From Isoetes taiwanensis (lineage: Eukaryota; Streptophyta; Lycopodiopsida; Isoetales; Isoetaceae): 64,000 nt of DNA. Positions 63,711 to 64,000 of this stretch are shown one piece after another (the stretch's first letter is position 1; the number at the start of each line of letters is the position of its first letter). The notes under the pieces are model-generated. The model worked only from the letters and a program-made list of their open reading frames with translations, made no database searches and had not been told where the DNA came from. Location: assembly GCA_021234155.1 (NCBI GenBank), contig JAJEKV010000036.1:11667426-11731425 (forward strand). Direction: 5' to 3'. The position numbers were made by a program, and so were the translations under genes.

Positions 63711-64000
63711 TTATCTATAAGAAAATGAAGATTGTAACCTCAAGGCCTTTCATTGGTTGCAAATGATGAACTCTTTTACAAAATAAGCACTGGACTCTTC
63801 TGCAACTCAGACAGGAGGCGAGACCCTTCTCTAAAAATAGACAATCATTTTTGCAAATACACCTTCCAGTTCCAGATTCCATGGCATTGTCAACCAATGT
63901 TGACATGTTCTTTCTTTTCTTTGATTTTTACATCTCCTTTTGCCATCTTAAACCTTAGCTTTTATTCGCTACATTCCTGGTCAAACCACCCATTGCATGC
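63711..64000 (-). pseudogene. LINE B ORF2 remnant, copy B, cut by window end
   Basis: Counterpart of 7441-7750. Only the 3' part of the LINE B endonuclease remnant is inside the window. Confidence 0.65.

Larger units (their letters stand above)
56258..64000 (+). repeat. Large direct repeat, copy B (continues past the right edge)
   Basis: Same order and orientation as 1-7750. The SCE1 part (56258 to about 59030) and the part from about 62790 to 63600 are nearly identical to copy A. The middle (59040-62780) differs by many 1-3 nt changes, frequently where copy A has CAG or CTG. Confidence 0.97.

Overview
This is nuclear DNA from a land plant. The support is an SCE1-type SUMO-conjugating enzyme gene with plant-like sequence and GT-AG introns, a MYC-type bHLH transcription factor gene with plant domain order, and a dense background of plant retrotransposon remnants (L1-like LINEs, Ty3/gypsy chromovirus and Ty1/copia pieces, tRNA-derived SINEs, MITE and foldback elements). 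The intron-rich MYC gene and the LINE-heavy intergenic space would suit a non-seed plant such as a fern, but that is a weak inference. No bacterial, organellar or CRISPR features were seen.

Layout. Positions 1-7750 and 56258-64000 are two copies, in the same orientation, of one block (offset about 56.25 kb). The block holds SCE1 on the minus strand (735-1907; copy at 56997-58166), a 100-bp palindrome, a LINE ORF2 remnant on the plus strand joined directly to a fragment of an FCP1/NIF-type phosphatase (5120-6807), and the start of a minus-strand LINE. Between 7.4 and 15.2 kb three decayed minus-strand LINE copies lie head to tail, separated by (CT)n tracts and by a TCTC-rich segment. From 15 to 27 kb the DNA is mostly unassigned, with an inverted SINE pair (20.3 kb), an RT scrap (20.8 kb), a tandem repeat (24.6 kb) and a SINE (25.0 kb). 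The MYC-like gene occupies 27124-30167 (minus, eight exons). From 30 to 56 kb the window is TE-derived: foldback elements (32.5 and 36.2 kb), a gypsy chromodomain end with a probable LTR (37.6-38.8 kb), a 432-bp element with 112-bp terminal inverted repeats beside a gypsy pol remnant (41.5-43.2 kb), two gypsy 3' ends flanking a LINE (47.9-50.6 kb), another LINE (53.2-54.5 kb) and a copia RT scrap (55.3 kb).

Genes. Only SCE1 copy A looks like a complete, intact protein-coding gene (160 codons, five exons, catalytic Cys94). SCE1 copy B is broken by three small indels. The MYC-like gene has all expected domains and consistent splice sites, but carries apparent 1-2 nt frameshifts just before the bHLH domain and in the C-terminal ACT-like region. 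The genes show no operon-like linkage.

The observations most worth following are: (1) the 56-kb-spaced duplicated block, either a tandem segmental duplication or a false duplication in the assembly; (2) the uneven divergence between its copies, concentrated in the LINE part and at CAG/CTG sites, which resembles base-calling error at CHG-methylated DNA more than natural mutation; (3) the abrupt LINE/phosphatase junction; and (4) the several foldback and inverted-repeat structures.
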